This document shows positions 45,871 to 54,357 of a stretch of DNA of 64,000 nt, one piece after another (the stretch's first letter is position 1; the number at the start of each line of letters is the position of its first letter). The stretch lies in NCBI RefSeq assembly GCF_947301925.1, contig NZ_CAMYUE010000008.1:48978-112977 (forward strand), written 5' to 3'. The stretch comes from an uncultured Ruminococcus sp. Lineage in GTDB: Bacteria > Bacillota > Clostridia > Oscillospirales > Ruminococcaceae. The notes under the pieces are model-generated. The model was not told the DNA's origin. It searched no databases and worked only from the letters and a program-made list of their open reading frames with translations. Position numbers and translations under genes: made by a program.

Positions 45871-47061
45871 TTATTCGTACTTCTCGCCTTTCATCATGCG
45901 CTCCCACACAGGGGACATCGAACGGAGCCTTTCAACTACCTTGGGTATCACCTCGAGGATATAGTCCACATCCTCGTCCGTTACGTCCTCCTCGATGGAC
46001 AGTCTCAGGGAGCCGTGTGCTACGGCGTGTACCAGTCCTATGGAGAGCAGAACGTGTGAAGGATCAAGTGAGCCCGATGTGCAGGCCGAACCCGATGAAG
46101 CACATATTCCGTTGAGGTCGAGCATGAGCAGGAGAGATTCTCCCTCAATGCCCTCAAAGGAAATATTGAGATTTCCGGGAAGTCGGCTGTCCCTGTCGCC
46201 GTTGAGACGGGTATAGGGTATCTCCAGCAGCCCGTCGATAAGGCGGTTCCTTCTGGGAGTTATTATGTCAGCCTTTTCCGCGATATTGCGTGTGGCAGCT
46301 TCAATAGCAGTTCCCAGACCCACTATGGCGGGAACATTTTCCGTGCCTGCACGCTTTCCGCGCTCCTGACCGCCGCCGTGTATAAGGTTGGGGAGGACTA
46401 TGCCCTTGCGGATATACAGAACGCCTATGCCCTTCTGGGCGTGTATCTTATGTCCCGAAAGCGAAAGCATATCTATGCCCTGCTTGTGGACGTCTATCTC
46501 AACGTGTCCCACGGCCTGTACGGCGTCAGTGTGGAAGAGCACCTTCTTTTCCTTGCATATGGCAGCTATCTCGTCGATAGGCTGTATGGTGCCGATCTCG
46601 TTGTTTGCGTACATTATGGTGACCAGTGCTGTATCCTCGCGGATAGCCTTTCTGACGTCCTCGGGATCAATGAGACCCTTGTCGCTTACGGGGACGTATG
46701 TTACCTCATAGCCGTGCTTTTCAAGATATTCGCAGGTATGGAGCACAGCGTGGTGCTCGAATACAGAGGTGACGATATGCTTCTTTCCCTTTTTCGCCAT
46801 CAGCTCCGCAGTACCCTTTATAGCCCAGTTGTCGGACTCTGAGCCGCAGCTGGTGAAGAATATTTCTCTCGGCTCGGCTCCCAGAGCCTTTGCCACCTTT
46901 TCGCGGGCCAGTTCCACATCTCTCTGGGCGTCGCGTCCCAGCTTATAGATGCTGGAAGCGTTGCCGTATGCCGTGCGGAAATAAGGCAGCATGGAATTCA
47001 GAACCTCCTCCGAAACCGCCGTAGTTGCCGCATTGTCGGCATATATGAACCTTTTATCCAT
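45871..47061 (-). CDS. Cysteine desulfurase (NifS/IscS family)
   Basis: A 396-residue PLP enzyme that takes sulphur from cysteine for Fe-S clusters. It has [14 protein letters not shown] at the start, the PLP-lysine motif [14 protein letters not shown], and the catalytic Cys loop [21 protein letters not shown] precedes the ATG. It lies 3 bases after rnhA and upstream of the EF-Tu-domain-2-like gene and iscU, so all four are probably one operon. Confidence 0.95.
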   Translation of the reverse strand: MDKRFIYADNAATTAVSEEVLNSMLPYFRTAYGNASSIYKLGRDAQRDVELAREKVAKALGAEPREIFFTSCGSESDNWAIKGTAELMAKKGKKHIVTSVFEHHAVLHTCEYLEKHGYEVTYVPVSDKGLIDPEDVRKAIREDTALVTIMYANNEIGTIQPIDEIAAICKEKKVLFHTDAVQAVGHVEIDVHKQGIDMLSLSGHKIHAQKGIGVLYIRKGIVLPNLIHGGGQERGKRAGTENVPAIVGLGTAIEAATRNIAEKADIITPRRNRLIDGLLEIPYTRLNGDRDSRLPGNLNISFEGIEGESLLLMLDLNGICASSGSACTSGSLDPSHVLLSIGLVHAVAHGSLRLSIEEDVTDEDVDYILEVIPKVVERLRSMSPVWERMMKGEKYE

Positions 47062-47064
47062 TGT

Positions 47065-47523
47065 TCAGACCTCCTGTTTTGCATACAAATCACGCTGCTC
47101 AACCGCAAGGCGGTCACAGCGCTCGTTCTCGGGGTGGCCTGCGTGACCCTTTACCCAGTTGAAGGTAACGTCGTGCTTTTCCAGCAGGGGCAGCAGCTGC
47201 TCCCACAGGTCAACATTCAGCGCAGGCTTCTTGTCAGACTTTATCCAGCCCTTCTTCTTCCAGCCGTACACCCAGCCCTTTGTGATACTGTCCACCACGT
47301 ACTTGCTGTCCGTTGTGAGTATTACCTTACAGGGCTCCTTCAGAGCGGAAAGACCCGTGATAACACCGAGGAGCTCCATTCTGTTGTTGGTGGTGGCACT
47401 GTGTCCGCCCGAAAGCTCCTTTTCCACGCTGCCGAAGCGAAGCACCACACCGTAGCCTCCCGGTCCGGGGTTGCCGCTGCAGGCGCCGTCCGTAAAGATC
47501 TCAACTGTCTTGATAAGTCTCAC
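47065..47523 (-). CDS. rnhA: Ribonuclease HI
   Basis: 152 residues, cutting RNA in RNA-DNA hybrids. Catalytic acids are in [14 protein letters not shown] (Asp), NRMELLGVI (Glu), TTDSKYV (Asp) and NERCDRLA (Asp). The KGWIKSDKK segment is the basic protrusion of the long type. The start is uncertain: a strong GGAGGTGA site lies such that the only usual start codon in frame, GTG, overlaps it. The frame has no ATG before the first motif. Confidence 0.92.
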   Translation of the reverse strand: MRLIKTVEIFTDGACSGNPGPGGYGVVLRFGSVEKELSGGHSATTNNRMELLGVITGLSALKEPCKVILTTDSKYVVDSITKGWVYGWKKKGWIKSDKKPALNVDLWEQLLPLLEKHDVTFNWVKGHAGHPENERCDRLAVEQRDLYAKQEV

Positions 47524-47687
47524 CTCCGAAAATCGCAGTCAATAATATTGTACATTAAAATGTCTACAAAATCAATAGGTGTTAGCCCCGGTAAACTGAT
47601 TTTTACGTTTTTACCGGCTAACTTCATAACAATCCAATGGGCGGCAGCTGCCGCCCATATATGGTCTGTTCGCGGATAAAGCTCCGA

Positions 47688-49127
47688 TCAATAAGCCTTG
47701 CCCCAGTATACCATGCACTTTGCAGGCTTTCCGCAGCAGATACACTTGTCGCTGAGGTTCTCCTGCTCGAAGGGGATACATCTTGAGCCAACGCCTGTCT
47801 TTTCCTTTATCTCGTCCTCGCAGGCCTCGTCGCCGCACCACATGGCCTTTATGAAGCCGTCGCCGTTCTCCAGTGACTTTGTGATCTCGTCGAGAGTCGT
47901 GCAGGCATATGTTCTTCTGTTGCGGTTGTCCAGAGCCTTCTGATACATACCGTCGTGTGCTTCCTGAAGCTTCTGAGCAACAGCGCTCTCCAGCTCGTCC
48001 AGTGAAGCATCAGCCTTCTCGCCGCTCCAGCGTGAAGCGATAACGCACTTATTCTCCTCGATATCTCTGGGGCCGATCTCAACTCTCAGCGGAACGCCCT
48101 TCATCTCGTACTCTGCGAACTTCCAGCCGGGTGAGTTCTCGCTGTCGTCCAGCTTTACTCTTACGCCTGCTGCTGCAAGTCTGTCCCTGAGCTCGGCAGC
48201 CTTGTCCAGAACGCCCTCCTTGTGCTGGGCGATAGGAACGATAACTACCTGAATGGGAGCTACTGCGGGAGGAAGAACAAGACCGTTGTCGTCGCCGTGA
48301 GTCATGATAACGCCGCCGATAAGACGGGTGGAAACGCCCCAGCTTGTCTGGTGAGGATTGACGCGCTTATTGTCCTTGTCTGTGTATTCGATCTCGAAGG
48401 CCTTTGCAAAGCCGTCGCCGAAATAGTGTGAGGTACCTGCCTGAAGTGCCTTGCCGTCGTGCATGAGAGCCTCGATAGCATAGGTCGAAACAGCTCCCGC
48501 GAACTTATCGCTCTCGGTCTTCTTGCCCTTTACAACAGGCATAGCCAGAGCTTCCTCGCAGAACTGGGCATAGAGGTTGAGCATACGCTCTGTCTCCTCA
48601 ACAGCCTCCTCGGCAGTTGCGTGTATTGTATGACCTTCCTGCCAGAGGAACTCTCTTGAACGGAGGAAGGGACGTGTGGTCTTTTCCCAGCGTACAACGC
48701 TTACCCACTGGTTGTACAGCTTGGGCAGGTCGCGGTATGAGTGAACTATATTGGCATAGTGCTCGCAGAAAAGGGTCTCGGAAGTGGGGCGGACGCAGAG
48801 TCTGTCCTCAAGCTTCTCGCTGCCGCCGTGAGTTACCCATGCAACTTCGGGAGCAAAGCCCTCAACGTGATCCTTTTCCTTCTGGAGAAGGCTCTCGGGA
48901 ATGAACATAGGCATACATACATTCTCGTGACCTGTAGCCTTGAACATACCGTCAAGAATATGCTGGATATTCTCCCAGATAGCGTAGCCGTAGGGTCTGA
49001 TAACGAGACAGCCCTTGACGCTTGTGTACTCTACCAGCTCTGCCTTCTTGCAGATATCTGTATACCACTGCGCGAAATCCTCGTCCATTGAGGTGATGGC
49101 AGTGACCATTTTTTTATCCTTAGCCAT
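47688..49127 (-). CDS. proS: Prolyl-tRNA synthetase, short archaeal/eukaryote-like type
   Basis: 479 residues, charging tRNA-Pro in the cytosol. It lacks the large insertion of the long bacterial form and has the C-terminal zinc domain with Cys pairs near the end ([19 protein letters not shown]). Class II motifs are visible: PTSE (motif 2 region), [13 protein letters not shown] and the [10 protein letters not shown] motif 3. It carries the terminal Tyr (WGKAY) typical of this type. It has its own promoter at 49169-49197 and a short leader, so T-box control is not likely. Confidence 0.95.
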   Translation of the reverse strand: MAKDKKMVTAITSMDEDFAQWYTDICKKAELVEYTSVKGCLVIRPYGYAIWENIQHILDGMFKATGHENVCMPMFIPESLLQKEKDHVEGFAPEVAWVTHGGSEKLEDRLCVRPTSETLFCEHYANIVHSYRDLPKLYNQWVSVVRWEKTTRPFLRSREFLWQEGHTIHATAEEAVEETERMLNLYAQFCEEALAMPVVKGKKTESDKFAGAVSTYAIEALMHDGKALQAGTSHYFGDGFAKAFEIEYTDKDNKRVNPHQTSWGVSTRLIGGVIMTHGDDNGLVLPPAVAPIQVVIVPIAQHKEGVLDKAAELRDRLAAAGVRVKLDDSENSPGWKFAEYEMKGVPLRVEIGPRDIEENKCVIASRWSGEKADASLDELESAVAQKLQEAHDGMYQKALDNRNRRTYACTTLDEITKSLENGDGFIKAMWCGDEACEDEIKEKTGVGSRCIPFEQENLSDKCICCGKPAKCMVYWGKAY

Positions 49128-49168
49128 ATTATTGACCTCTTTCTGTTATAATTTAAATAGATATAATC

Positions 49169-49197
49169 ATTATATCATTTATTATCCTTATTGTCAA
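49169..49197 (-). promoter_or_regulatory. Promoter of proS
   Basis: On the minus strand TTGACA (49192-49197), 17-bp spacer, TATAAT (49169-49174). Confidence 0.85.
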
Positions 49198-49229
49198 TGC
49201 AAAAAGCGGGCAAACAGTCCCCTTTCCGC

Positions 49230-49904
49230 TCATATAACGCGGCCTGCAATGTACATCACAATCATATCGCAGACAATGACAGCCAGAGTGACACGGTCGA
49301 GCACTGACACACGTTCTCTGAACCTGCCTTCTCTTTCACGTCTTCTCTCTGCGAAGCCTCTCACCGCTGTGATGACCGCCAGCAACAGAAAAACAGCCGC
49401 AGATATCAGCCTTATAACGGCCTTGTATCTGAGCATGGTGTCCACATACCAGCCGTCGCCGAAGGCATAGCCGTGTTCCTTGACCATATCCCCGATAGGA
49501 GCCACAGCGGTCTTCATGCTGCTGCTCATAGGCATCATATTGCCTCTTACGGTCTTATTCCTGTCATTGAGGTGAGTTTCGGGGTCGAACATCTCTCCGA
49601 AATGCTTTGTTCCGCGGACTATGACCATGTCCTTCGTATCGCCGTTTTTTACCGCAGCACCGTAGAGATAGGTCTTGAACAGTCCCGTGCCGAAAAGTCC
49701 CTTGCTGGTGGTGATCTTACTGCTCATGCCTGCGATCGGCACCCATTCCACTGCCTGACCCTTTTCGGGACTGTCAAGCACCTCCGAAATGCTCTGAGGC
49801 TCCTCCAGCAGGAACGGTATATTCCTGTAGGCTGGCAATACAGCTCCTATAAGGAAGATCAGCGCCGATGCAAAAAGTGTGACCGAATAATGCTTGTTAT
49901 TCAT
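49230..49904 (-). CDS. Three-helix membrane protein of unknown function (paralogue pair)
   Basis: 224 residues: membrane helix at about 9-28, an extracytoplasmic domain (about 30-160) and two further helices at about 165-183 and 203-222. The domain contains VRGTKHFGEMFDPETHLNDRNKTVRGNM, which corresponds in position and style to a stretch of the next gene's product. No family is recognised. GGGAG precedes the ATG; it begins 13 bases after its partner's stop. Confidence 0.65.
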   Translation of the reverse strand: MNNKHYSVTLFASALIFLIGAVLPAYRNIPFLLEEPQSISEVLDSPEKGQAVEWVPIAGMSSKITTSKGLFGTGLFKTYLYGAAVKNGDTKDMVIVRGTKHFGEMFDPETHLNDRNKTVRGNMMPMSSSMKTAVAPIGDMVKEHGYAFGDGWYVDTMLRYKAVIRLISAAVFLLLAVITAVRGFAERRREREGRFRERVSVLDRVTLAVIVCDMIVMYIAGRVI

Positions 49905-49917
49905 AGCCGCTCTCCCT

Positions 49918-50589
49918 TCAGTTCAGAAGGATATTGCAGATGAGCAGATAGCCTGCACCGAGCAGTCCTGCCAGATCCACCAAGCCTATGAGACCGCCCA
50001 CAGCTCCGCCCGGTCTGCCGTGTCTGCCGTTTATAGCGTAATTTGCAGCAAGCGTGACTATAAGGAGCAGATTGATGGCAGCTATGATGAACCACTTTAT
50101 GCTCCTGCTCTTATAGGTGGTGTCTATGTACATCACATCGGGCTCCATAATGGTAGCAAGCTCGCTGAAATTCCGTGACACCTTCTGAGAAGCCTTTCTC
50201 ACCTTGCCCTTTATGGATACGCCCGTGGTGTTCTCGAAGCTCTCGCTGTCGAAATTGCTGCCGAAATCCTTGTCGGCACGGACAAGAAGTATCTTGTCCT
50301 TATCTTCGGAAAGTATCATATAATAGTATTCGTGGCCTATTGGTATGGAGCTTACGCTGTGCTTGAAATCCAGATTTGCCTCCGGAGCTCCGTATGCGGG
50401 AGTGCCGCTGACTACTGATCCCAGATCATAGCCCGTATCAAAGGCACTGTCCAGAGTGCGGCTGTCTCCCATAAGGCCGCTTATACCGAAAAACACGGAT
50501 ATTGCGGCAATAATACCGAAAACGATGGCTGCTGTGAGGGGGGATGCTGGCTTTGCTGCATAACCCTGATTTTTGATAAAAAGGCTCAT
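49918..50589 (-). CDS. Three-helix membrane protein of unknown function (paralogue pair)
   Basis: 223 residues, with the same plan as the downstream gene: helix (about 19-41), extracytoplasmic domain of about 125 residues (VRADKDFGSNFDSESFENTTGVSIKGKVRKA) and two helices near 168-187 and 200-220. GGAG precedes the ATG. The pair is probably cotranscribed. No catalytic motif is visible. Confidence 0.65.
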   Translation of the reverse strand: MSLFIKNQGYAAKPASPLTAAIVFGIIAAISVFFGISGLMGDSRTLDSAFDTGYDLGSVVSGTPAYGAPEANLDFKHSVSSIPIGHEYYYMILSEDKDKILLVRADKDFGSNFDSESFENTTGVSIKGKVRKASQKVSRNFSELATIMEPDVMYIDTTYKSRSIKWFIIAAINLLLIVTLAANYAINGRHGRPGGAVGGLIGLVDLAGLLGAGYLLICNILLN

Positions 50590-50687
50590 AAAAAAGCAAC
50601 TCCTTATAGTAATCCGTATGTCAAGCTCCGAATACGGGGCATCATACCAGAAATATCATATCATATATAGTCCCCGATGTCAATATA

Positions 50688-50718
50688 ACAAAAGGCTGCA
50701 CGGACAAGCCGTGCAGCC
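50688..50718 (-). terminator. Terminator of the GH10 gene
   Basis: GGCTGCACGG CTTGT CCGTGCAGCC perfect 10-bp hairpin on the minus strand, followed by TTTTGTTAT. Confidence 0.88.
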
Positions 50719-50733
50719 CTTATAAACCATTGC

Positions 50734-52770
50734 TCAGCGTGTGCTGGGAACGAGCGTTTCTCTTATATGGAGAAGGTACTCCTGTATAAAGAGAGCGTCA
50801 TTTCCTGTAAGGCCTTCTGTATCCCTATCCACATCGCCGTTCATCTTGCCCTGTGCGGTGAGGTGCTTTGCGTCAGTACCCTTTTCACCGTACTTGTTGG
50901 GGTTAGCCAGTGCCTGCATGATGAGTATAGCGTCTGCCAGCTCAACATTTTCGTCGCAGTTGGTATCGCCCCAGAAGAAAGGCTCATAACAGTATGAGGT
51001 GGTGGTAGTATTGGTAACGGTAGTTGTTGTGGTGGTGGTAGTGGTAGTAACGCTGCCGCCCGGGATAGTGGTCCTTACGGGATCGGGAGCTGTTCTGCTG
51101 CCTACGATGGACTTGTAAGCAGGTTTAGCCATGAATTCCTTGTCGAAGATAAGGGGATTCTGTGAAGCTCTCCAGCTCTTGGGATCGGTAACGCCCCAGA
51201 ATACTACTGCGGAGATCTTATCGCTGTACTTCTCGTAGATATCGAAGAGGCCCTTGTAGTATGTAGCCTGAACATCGAAATACTTGTCGCCTGAATTCTC
51301 CTGTACGGTTACGTCCAGCTCTGTGATCTGAACGTCAAGGCCTGTAGCGATGAAGTCCTTGAGAGCGCTCTCGTACATACCCAGCGAGGGGAATGCAGCG
51401 TCCATGCTCTGTCTTACGTCAAGGTGAGACTGCATACCGATACCGTCGATAGTGCCTGCCTTCTTGAGTCTCTCTGCCATTTCGCAGATAGCCTTCTTCT
51501 TGTCCATATACTCGTTGAAGTCGTTGTAGTAGAGCTTGCAGCCCTCGGGAGCATACTGTCTTGCAAACTTGAATGCGTAGTCGATGAATGAATTGTCGCC
51601 GTATACAGCTACCCAGTCCGAAGCCTCATACTGGTTGGCCTGTGAAGGATGGCCCTTCTGACGGGGACTGCCGTCGTTCTGGAATGCCTCGTTTACAACG
51701 TCGCAGGCATAGAAGTTGATATCGGGATAAAGAGCTGTAAGTGTTTCAAAATAGCTCTTGATGTAGTTCTCCATACGCTTTGTCATCTTTTCGGGAGTAA
51801 CGTAATCCTTCTTCTCGTCGTAGTCCTCCTTGAAGAACCATTCGGGAGTCTGGCTGTACCAAACAAGGGTATGTACTCTTACGGGGATACCGTACTTTCT
51901 TGCGTATTCAAGGACAGGCTTGGCCTGTGAGAAACTTATCACAGGATTCTCGTCGTCGCCTGTCTCCTCAAAGTAAGCAAGCGTCTTTGCCTTGTTGAGA
52001 ACATAGTCGGGCTTCATCTGGTTGCCCACTGTGATGCTCTCGCCGAAGTGCTTCTGAACCAGATCCATGAAGGGCTGTGAAGCCAGATCGTCGGGAGTAA
52101 GAGCTGTACCCACAATGAACTTGTCCTTGTAGAGCTCGCTGAGAGACGGGATATCAGCTTCGATATCCACATGGGGAGCCTCGTAGATCTTTACGTCGTC
52201 CACAAGGATATCCTCGTTGTTGCCCGACTCAAAGTAGATATAGGCTGCGTCCATGCCTGTGGAATAGCTTATCGGGATATTCTCGATAGTAGCCCAGCCG
52301 TTTCCGCCGCCTGACTGTGCCTGGATATTCTGCCTGATGTTGTTGTAGGAGTCCTCTCCGTCAACAGTGAACTGCGAGCTGAGAGTGCAGTTGGTGTACC
52401 ACTGGCCTCTTACGGAAGCCGAGAAGTAATACTGGGTATCGGGCTTGAGGAAGCTGTCCAGACGTATGGAAGGTCCGTTCCAGCTTTCGGTTCTGCCGCT
52501 TGCCAGCATACAGCTGCTTCCGCTCTTTGCGTCATCAGAGGAGATAGACAGCTTTGTGGTATCGTCTCCGCCTCTGTTTGCCCAGTACTTGAGATCGTCC
52601 TCGCTCTCGAAGTCGCTCTCATAGACCAGAGTGCCCTGTGTTGCCGTTGTCTTGTTGGTCAGCTGTACATCGCCGGGTGCTACCGCGTGTACAGCGGGAG
52701 CTGTAGCTGTGAACGCCATGGCTGCACCCATAACGCCTGCTATCAGCTTCCTGATGTTCTGTCCTTTCAT
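50734..52770 (-). CDS. Cellulosomal GH10 endo-xylanase with CBM22-like module and dockerin
   Basis: 678 residues: signal peptide to about 30, a CBM22-like xylan-binding module at about 45-200 (VYESDFESEDDLKYWANRGG, WNGPSIRLD), and a GH10 barrel at about 205-555. The acid/base is Glu361 (DVVNEAFQ) and the nucleophile Glu484 (ITELDV); HTLVWYSQTPEW is also present. A Thr linker and a dockerin (DTNCDENVELADAILIMQ; second loop DVDRDTEGLTGNDA) follow. It should cut xylan in complex with the GH9 and GH5 enzymes. The frame is open to 52821, but GGAGGA fixes the start at 52770. Confidence 0.94.
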   Translation of the reverse strand: MKGQNIRKLIAGVMGAAMAFTATAPAVHAVAPGDVQLTNKTTATQGTLVYESDFESEDDLKYWANRGGDDTTKLSISSDDAKSGSSCMLASGRTESWNGPSIRLDSFLKPDTQYYFSASVRGQWYTNCTLSSQFTVDGEDSYNNIRQNIQAQSGGGNGWATIENIPISYSTGMDAAYIYFESGNNEDILVDDVKIYEAPHVDIEADIPSLSELYKDKFIVGTALTPDDLASQPFMDLVQKHFGESITVGNQMKPDYVLNKAKTLAYFEETGDDENPVISFSQAKPVLEYARKYGIPVRVHTLVWYSQTPEWFFKEDYDEKKDYVTPEKMTKRMENYIKSYFETLTALYPDINFYACDVVNEAFQNDGSPRQKGHPSQANQYEASDWVAVYGDNSFIDYAFKFARQYAPEGCKLYYNDFNEYMDKKKAICEMAERLKKAGTIDGIGMQSHLDVRQSMDAAFPSLGMYESALKDFIATGLDVQITELDVTVQENSGDKYFDVQATYYKGLFDIYEKYSDKISAVVFWGVTDPKSWRASQNPLIFDKEFMAKPAYKSIVGSRTAPDPVRTTIPGGSVTTTTTTTTTTVTNTTTTSYCYEPFFWGDTNCDENVELADAILIMQALANPNKYGEKGTDAKHLTAQGKMNGDVDRDTEGLTGNDALFIQEYLLHIRETLVPSTR

Positions 52771-52805
52771 AGTAAAATCCTCCAAAAATAAATTTTTGTG
52801 TTTAT

Positions 52806-52834
52806 ATTGTAGCACAATCATGTCAATAAGTCAA
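52806..52834 (-). promoter_or_regulatory. Promoter of the GH10 gene
   Basis: On the minus strand TTGACT (52829-52834), 17-bp spacer, TACAAT (52806-52811) with extended -10 TGC. It resembles the GH5 promoter. Confidence 0.65.
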
Positions 52835-52934
52835 TGAGACTACGGTATAAAGAGCAATAAATGGGAGGGGCGACTATAATCGGCGGCAAAAAATGGTCAG
52901 CGCGGCAGAGAACCCTTAGTCTTTGATTAAACAG

Positions 52935-52968
52935 GGGGCGGATACAGGCTGCTCCCCTTATCCGCCCC
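52935..52968. repeat. Palindromic element GGGGCGGATA...TATCCGCCCC
   Basis: 10-bp perfect inverted repeat with a 14-base loop, of the kind often dispersed in ruminococcal intergenic DNA. A second GGGGCGACTATAATCG-like copy lies near 52866. It may also end the transcript of the small broken ORF. Confidence 0.4.
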
Positions 52969-52986
52969 TACAGCATGAACACCTTC

Positions 52987-53226
52987 TCAATCGAGATAAG
53001 AACCTACAGGCGAGGTATTATACTGCTTCTTGATCCTGATTATAACAGAGCCGTCAGGCTGTTCGTTTTCCTCAAGGATCTTGTACTTGGTTCTTGTTTT
53101 TTCAAGAGAAGCCTTGTACTTCTCTACCTCCTCCCTGACAAGCCTGACAGCTTAATCGTGCGTGGTGTCCTCCTTCAGCATAAAATGCAGAGTCTGACAG
53201 ATACACGCTTCTTTGACCCTTTTCAT
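52987..53226 (-). pseudogene. Small conserved-type ORF broken by one in-frame stop
   Basis: ATG at 53226 with GGAGGT eight bases before it, 24 codons, then TAA (53152-53154), then 54 more codons in the same frame to TGA. The two parts (MKRVKEACICQTLHFMLKED and REEVEKYKASLEKTRTKYKILE, ending QYNTSPVGSYLD) look like one 79-residue protein of a small family of unknown function that I have seen in related Firmicutes. A single base change in a sense codon would explain it. Loss of function is likely, but the rest of the frame is intact, so the break is recent or the stop is read through. Confidence 0.65.
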
Positions 53227-53240
53227 TGATATGCACCTCC

Positions 53241-53305
53241 AAAAAAATAAACGTGCGGCAAACAACTGGACTTACGCAGATATTTGCTACACGTTCTTTA
53301 CATTA
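53241..53305 (-). promoter_or_regulatory. 5'-leader hairpin element, copy A (before the small broken ORF)
   Basis: On the minus strand: AACGTG...CACGTT outer stem with inner GCAAA/TTTGC, loop containing TCTGCGTAAGTCC, then TATTTTTTT and the GGAGGT ribosome-binding site. Its loop is identical to copy B (53868-53930). Confidence 0.6.
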
Positions 53306-53308
53306 TTA

Positions 53309-53336
53309 ATTATATCAGCTGTTTTTTATTTTTCAA
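53309..53336 (-). promoter_or_regulatory. Promoter before leader copy A
   Basis: On the minus strand TTGAAA (53331-53336), 16-bp spacer, TATAAT (53309-53314) with extended -10 TGA. Transcription would begin only a few bases before the hairpin. Confidence 0.6.
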
Positions 53337-53356
53337 ATGGTGTTTTTTCACAAAAT

Positions 53357-53854
53357 TCAAGCTATATGCTTTTCGATATATTCAACAACTTCGCTCCTGT
53401 CTATGTCAAGAGCATAGGCAAACTCTTCAAAAAGCATATTTTCCGCAAGATCAAGATATTTTTCATCTGAGGAACGCAGCTTCCTGCCCTCTTGGGAAAG
53501 CTCCTTTCTGCGGAGGTACAGTGTTTTTATAAGCCTTATCATCTCATGCTTGTCTGCGTTTTTTATAATACGGCTGTATTCCTCCTTGCGTTTAATATCA
53601 TTGTCGATCCATATAACGTCCTCAGAGTTCATGTGCGAGATAAGCTCGTCAACTTCCGATCTCGAACATACATAGTGTATATTGCTGAGTGCAGTTTCAT
53701 TATCTACAGGAACATAAAAAACGTTCTTTTCCGAATTTTTTTGCCTGAGAATGTAATATTCCCGTTCCTCTCCCGTAAGATCACGCTTTTCTATCGCCGT
53801 GATCTTACATATACCGAATGTACCGTACATAACAATATCATTTATCTTATACAT
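53357..53854 (-). CDS. CarD-family transcription regulator
   Basis: 165 residues. The N-terminal half has the Tudor-like CarD/TRCF RNA-polymerase-binding fold (MYKINDIVMYGTFGICKITAIEK, EYYILRQKNSEKNVFYVPVDN) and the C-terminal half is helical (KEEYSRIIKNADKHEMIRLIKTLYLRRKELS), as in CarD/CdnL. Such proteins bind the polymerase beta subunit and stabilise open promoters. The frame continues to 53890, but the start at 53854 follows GGGGTGAT. Its leader holds copy B of the hairpin element, so it may be regulated at the RNA level. Confidence 0.88.
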   Translation of the reverse strand: MYKINDIVMYGTFGICKITAIEKRDLTGEEREYYILRQKNSEKNVFYVPVDNETALSNIHYVCSRSEVDELISHMNSEDVIWIDNDIKRKEEYSRIIKNADKHEMIRLIKTLYLRRKELSQEGRKLRSSDEKYLDLAENMLFEEFAYALDIDRSEVVEYIEKHIA

Positions 53855-53867
53855 AAGTATCACCCCG

Positions 53868-53930
53868 CAAAAAAATAGAACGTGAAGCAAGTAACCGGAC
53901 TTACGCAGAAACTGCTACACGTTCTTTATT
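53868..53930 (-). promoter_or_regulatory. 5'-leader hairpin element, copy B (before the CarD-like gene)
   Basis: On the minus strand: GAACGTG...CACGTTC outer stem with inner AGCA/TGCT, loop containing TCTGCGTAAGTCC, then TATTTTTTT and the ribosome-binding site. It is alike to copy A over about 50 bases, with one-base length difference. The predicted transcript starts at the base of the hairpin. Confidence 0.6.
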
Positions 53931-53955
53931 ATATTTTAGCATTTTCAAAAATCAA
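53928..53955 (-). promoter_or_regulatory. Promoter of the CarD-like gene
   Basis: On the minus strand TTGATT (53950-53955), 16-bp spacer, TATAAT (53928-53933). Confidence 0.6.
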
Positions 53956-54192
53956 AATCAAAGGCAGTTTTGCACAAAAATCATACCCTTTTTCTGTGAG
54001 AGGATAATATATGCTCCTACATTCTCAATTCAGCCAACGGCTCGTAAAATTGCACACAATTCCGTGAAATAGCGTCTCCTTTTTCTACCTTCCAAAACTG
54101 AAATGAAACGTGAGAAAGAGAGAGAAAGAGAGAAAAACAGAGCGTTTGACAGAGAAACAGGGATATATATTGAAAAAATCTCCGAAAAAGCC
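53956..54192. other. Divergent intergenic DNA between the CarD-like gene and rplM
   Basis: No ORF. AT-rich, with a purine tract of repeated GAGAAA (about 54111-54145). Nothing else is recognised before the rplM promoter. Confidence 0.6.
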
Positions 54193-54221
54193 TTGACATT
54201 CACTTTTTTATCGTGTATAAT
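54193..54221 (+). promoter_or_regulatory. Promoter of rplM-rpsI
   Basis: TTGACA (54193-54198), 17-bp spacer, TATAAT (54216-54221), consensus at both boxes. Confidence 0.9.
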
Positions 54222-54227
54222 AATTCT

Positions 54228-54345
54228 TGCACTGTAAACGGATACTGCGTTTTCCGGGAAGCAAGAGGCAGCGGCCTCCGATGTCCCGTCAGAGGTTCTG
54301 CCTCTTGTTTCCGTACTCGCGCTCCGTTTTGGAAATTTATTACAG
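54228..54345 (+). promoter_or_regulatory. L13-leader-like structured RNA
   Basis: The leader before rplM folds a strong hairpin AAGAGGCAG...CTGCCTCTT (about 54263-54307) with an inner GCCTC/GAGG pair, followed by pyrimidine-rich sequence. Its place fits the Firmicute L13 leader, by which L13 or its partner represses its own operon. The match to the family model was not tested. Confidence 0.5.
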
Positions 54346-54357
54346 GAGGAAAAATTT

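Noticed and set aside
49128..49230. T-box leader before proS
   Set aside because: The promoter at 49169-49197 leaves only a short leader of about 35 bases, too short for a T-box.
53152..53154. The in-frame TAA as a recoded sense codon
   Set aside because: TAA is used as a normal stop by many genes here and no recoding signal is visible; kept only as a remote option.
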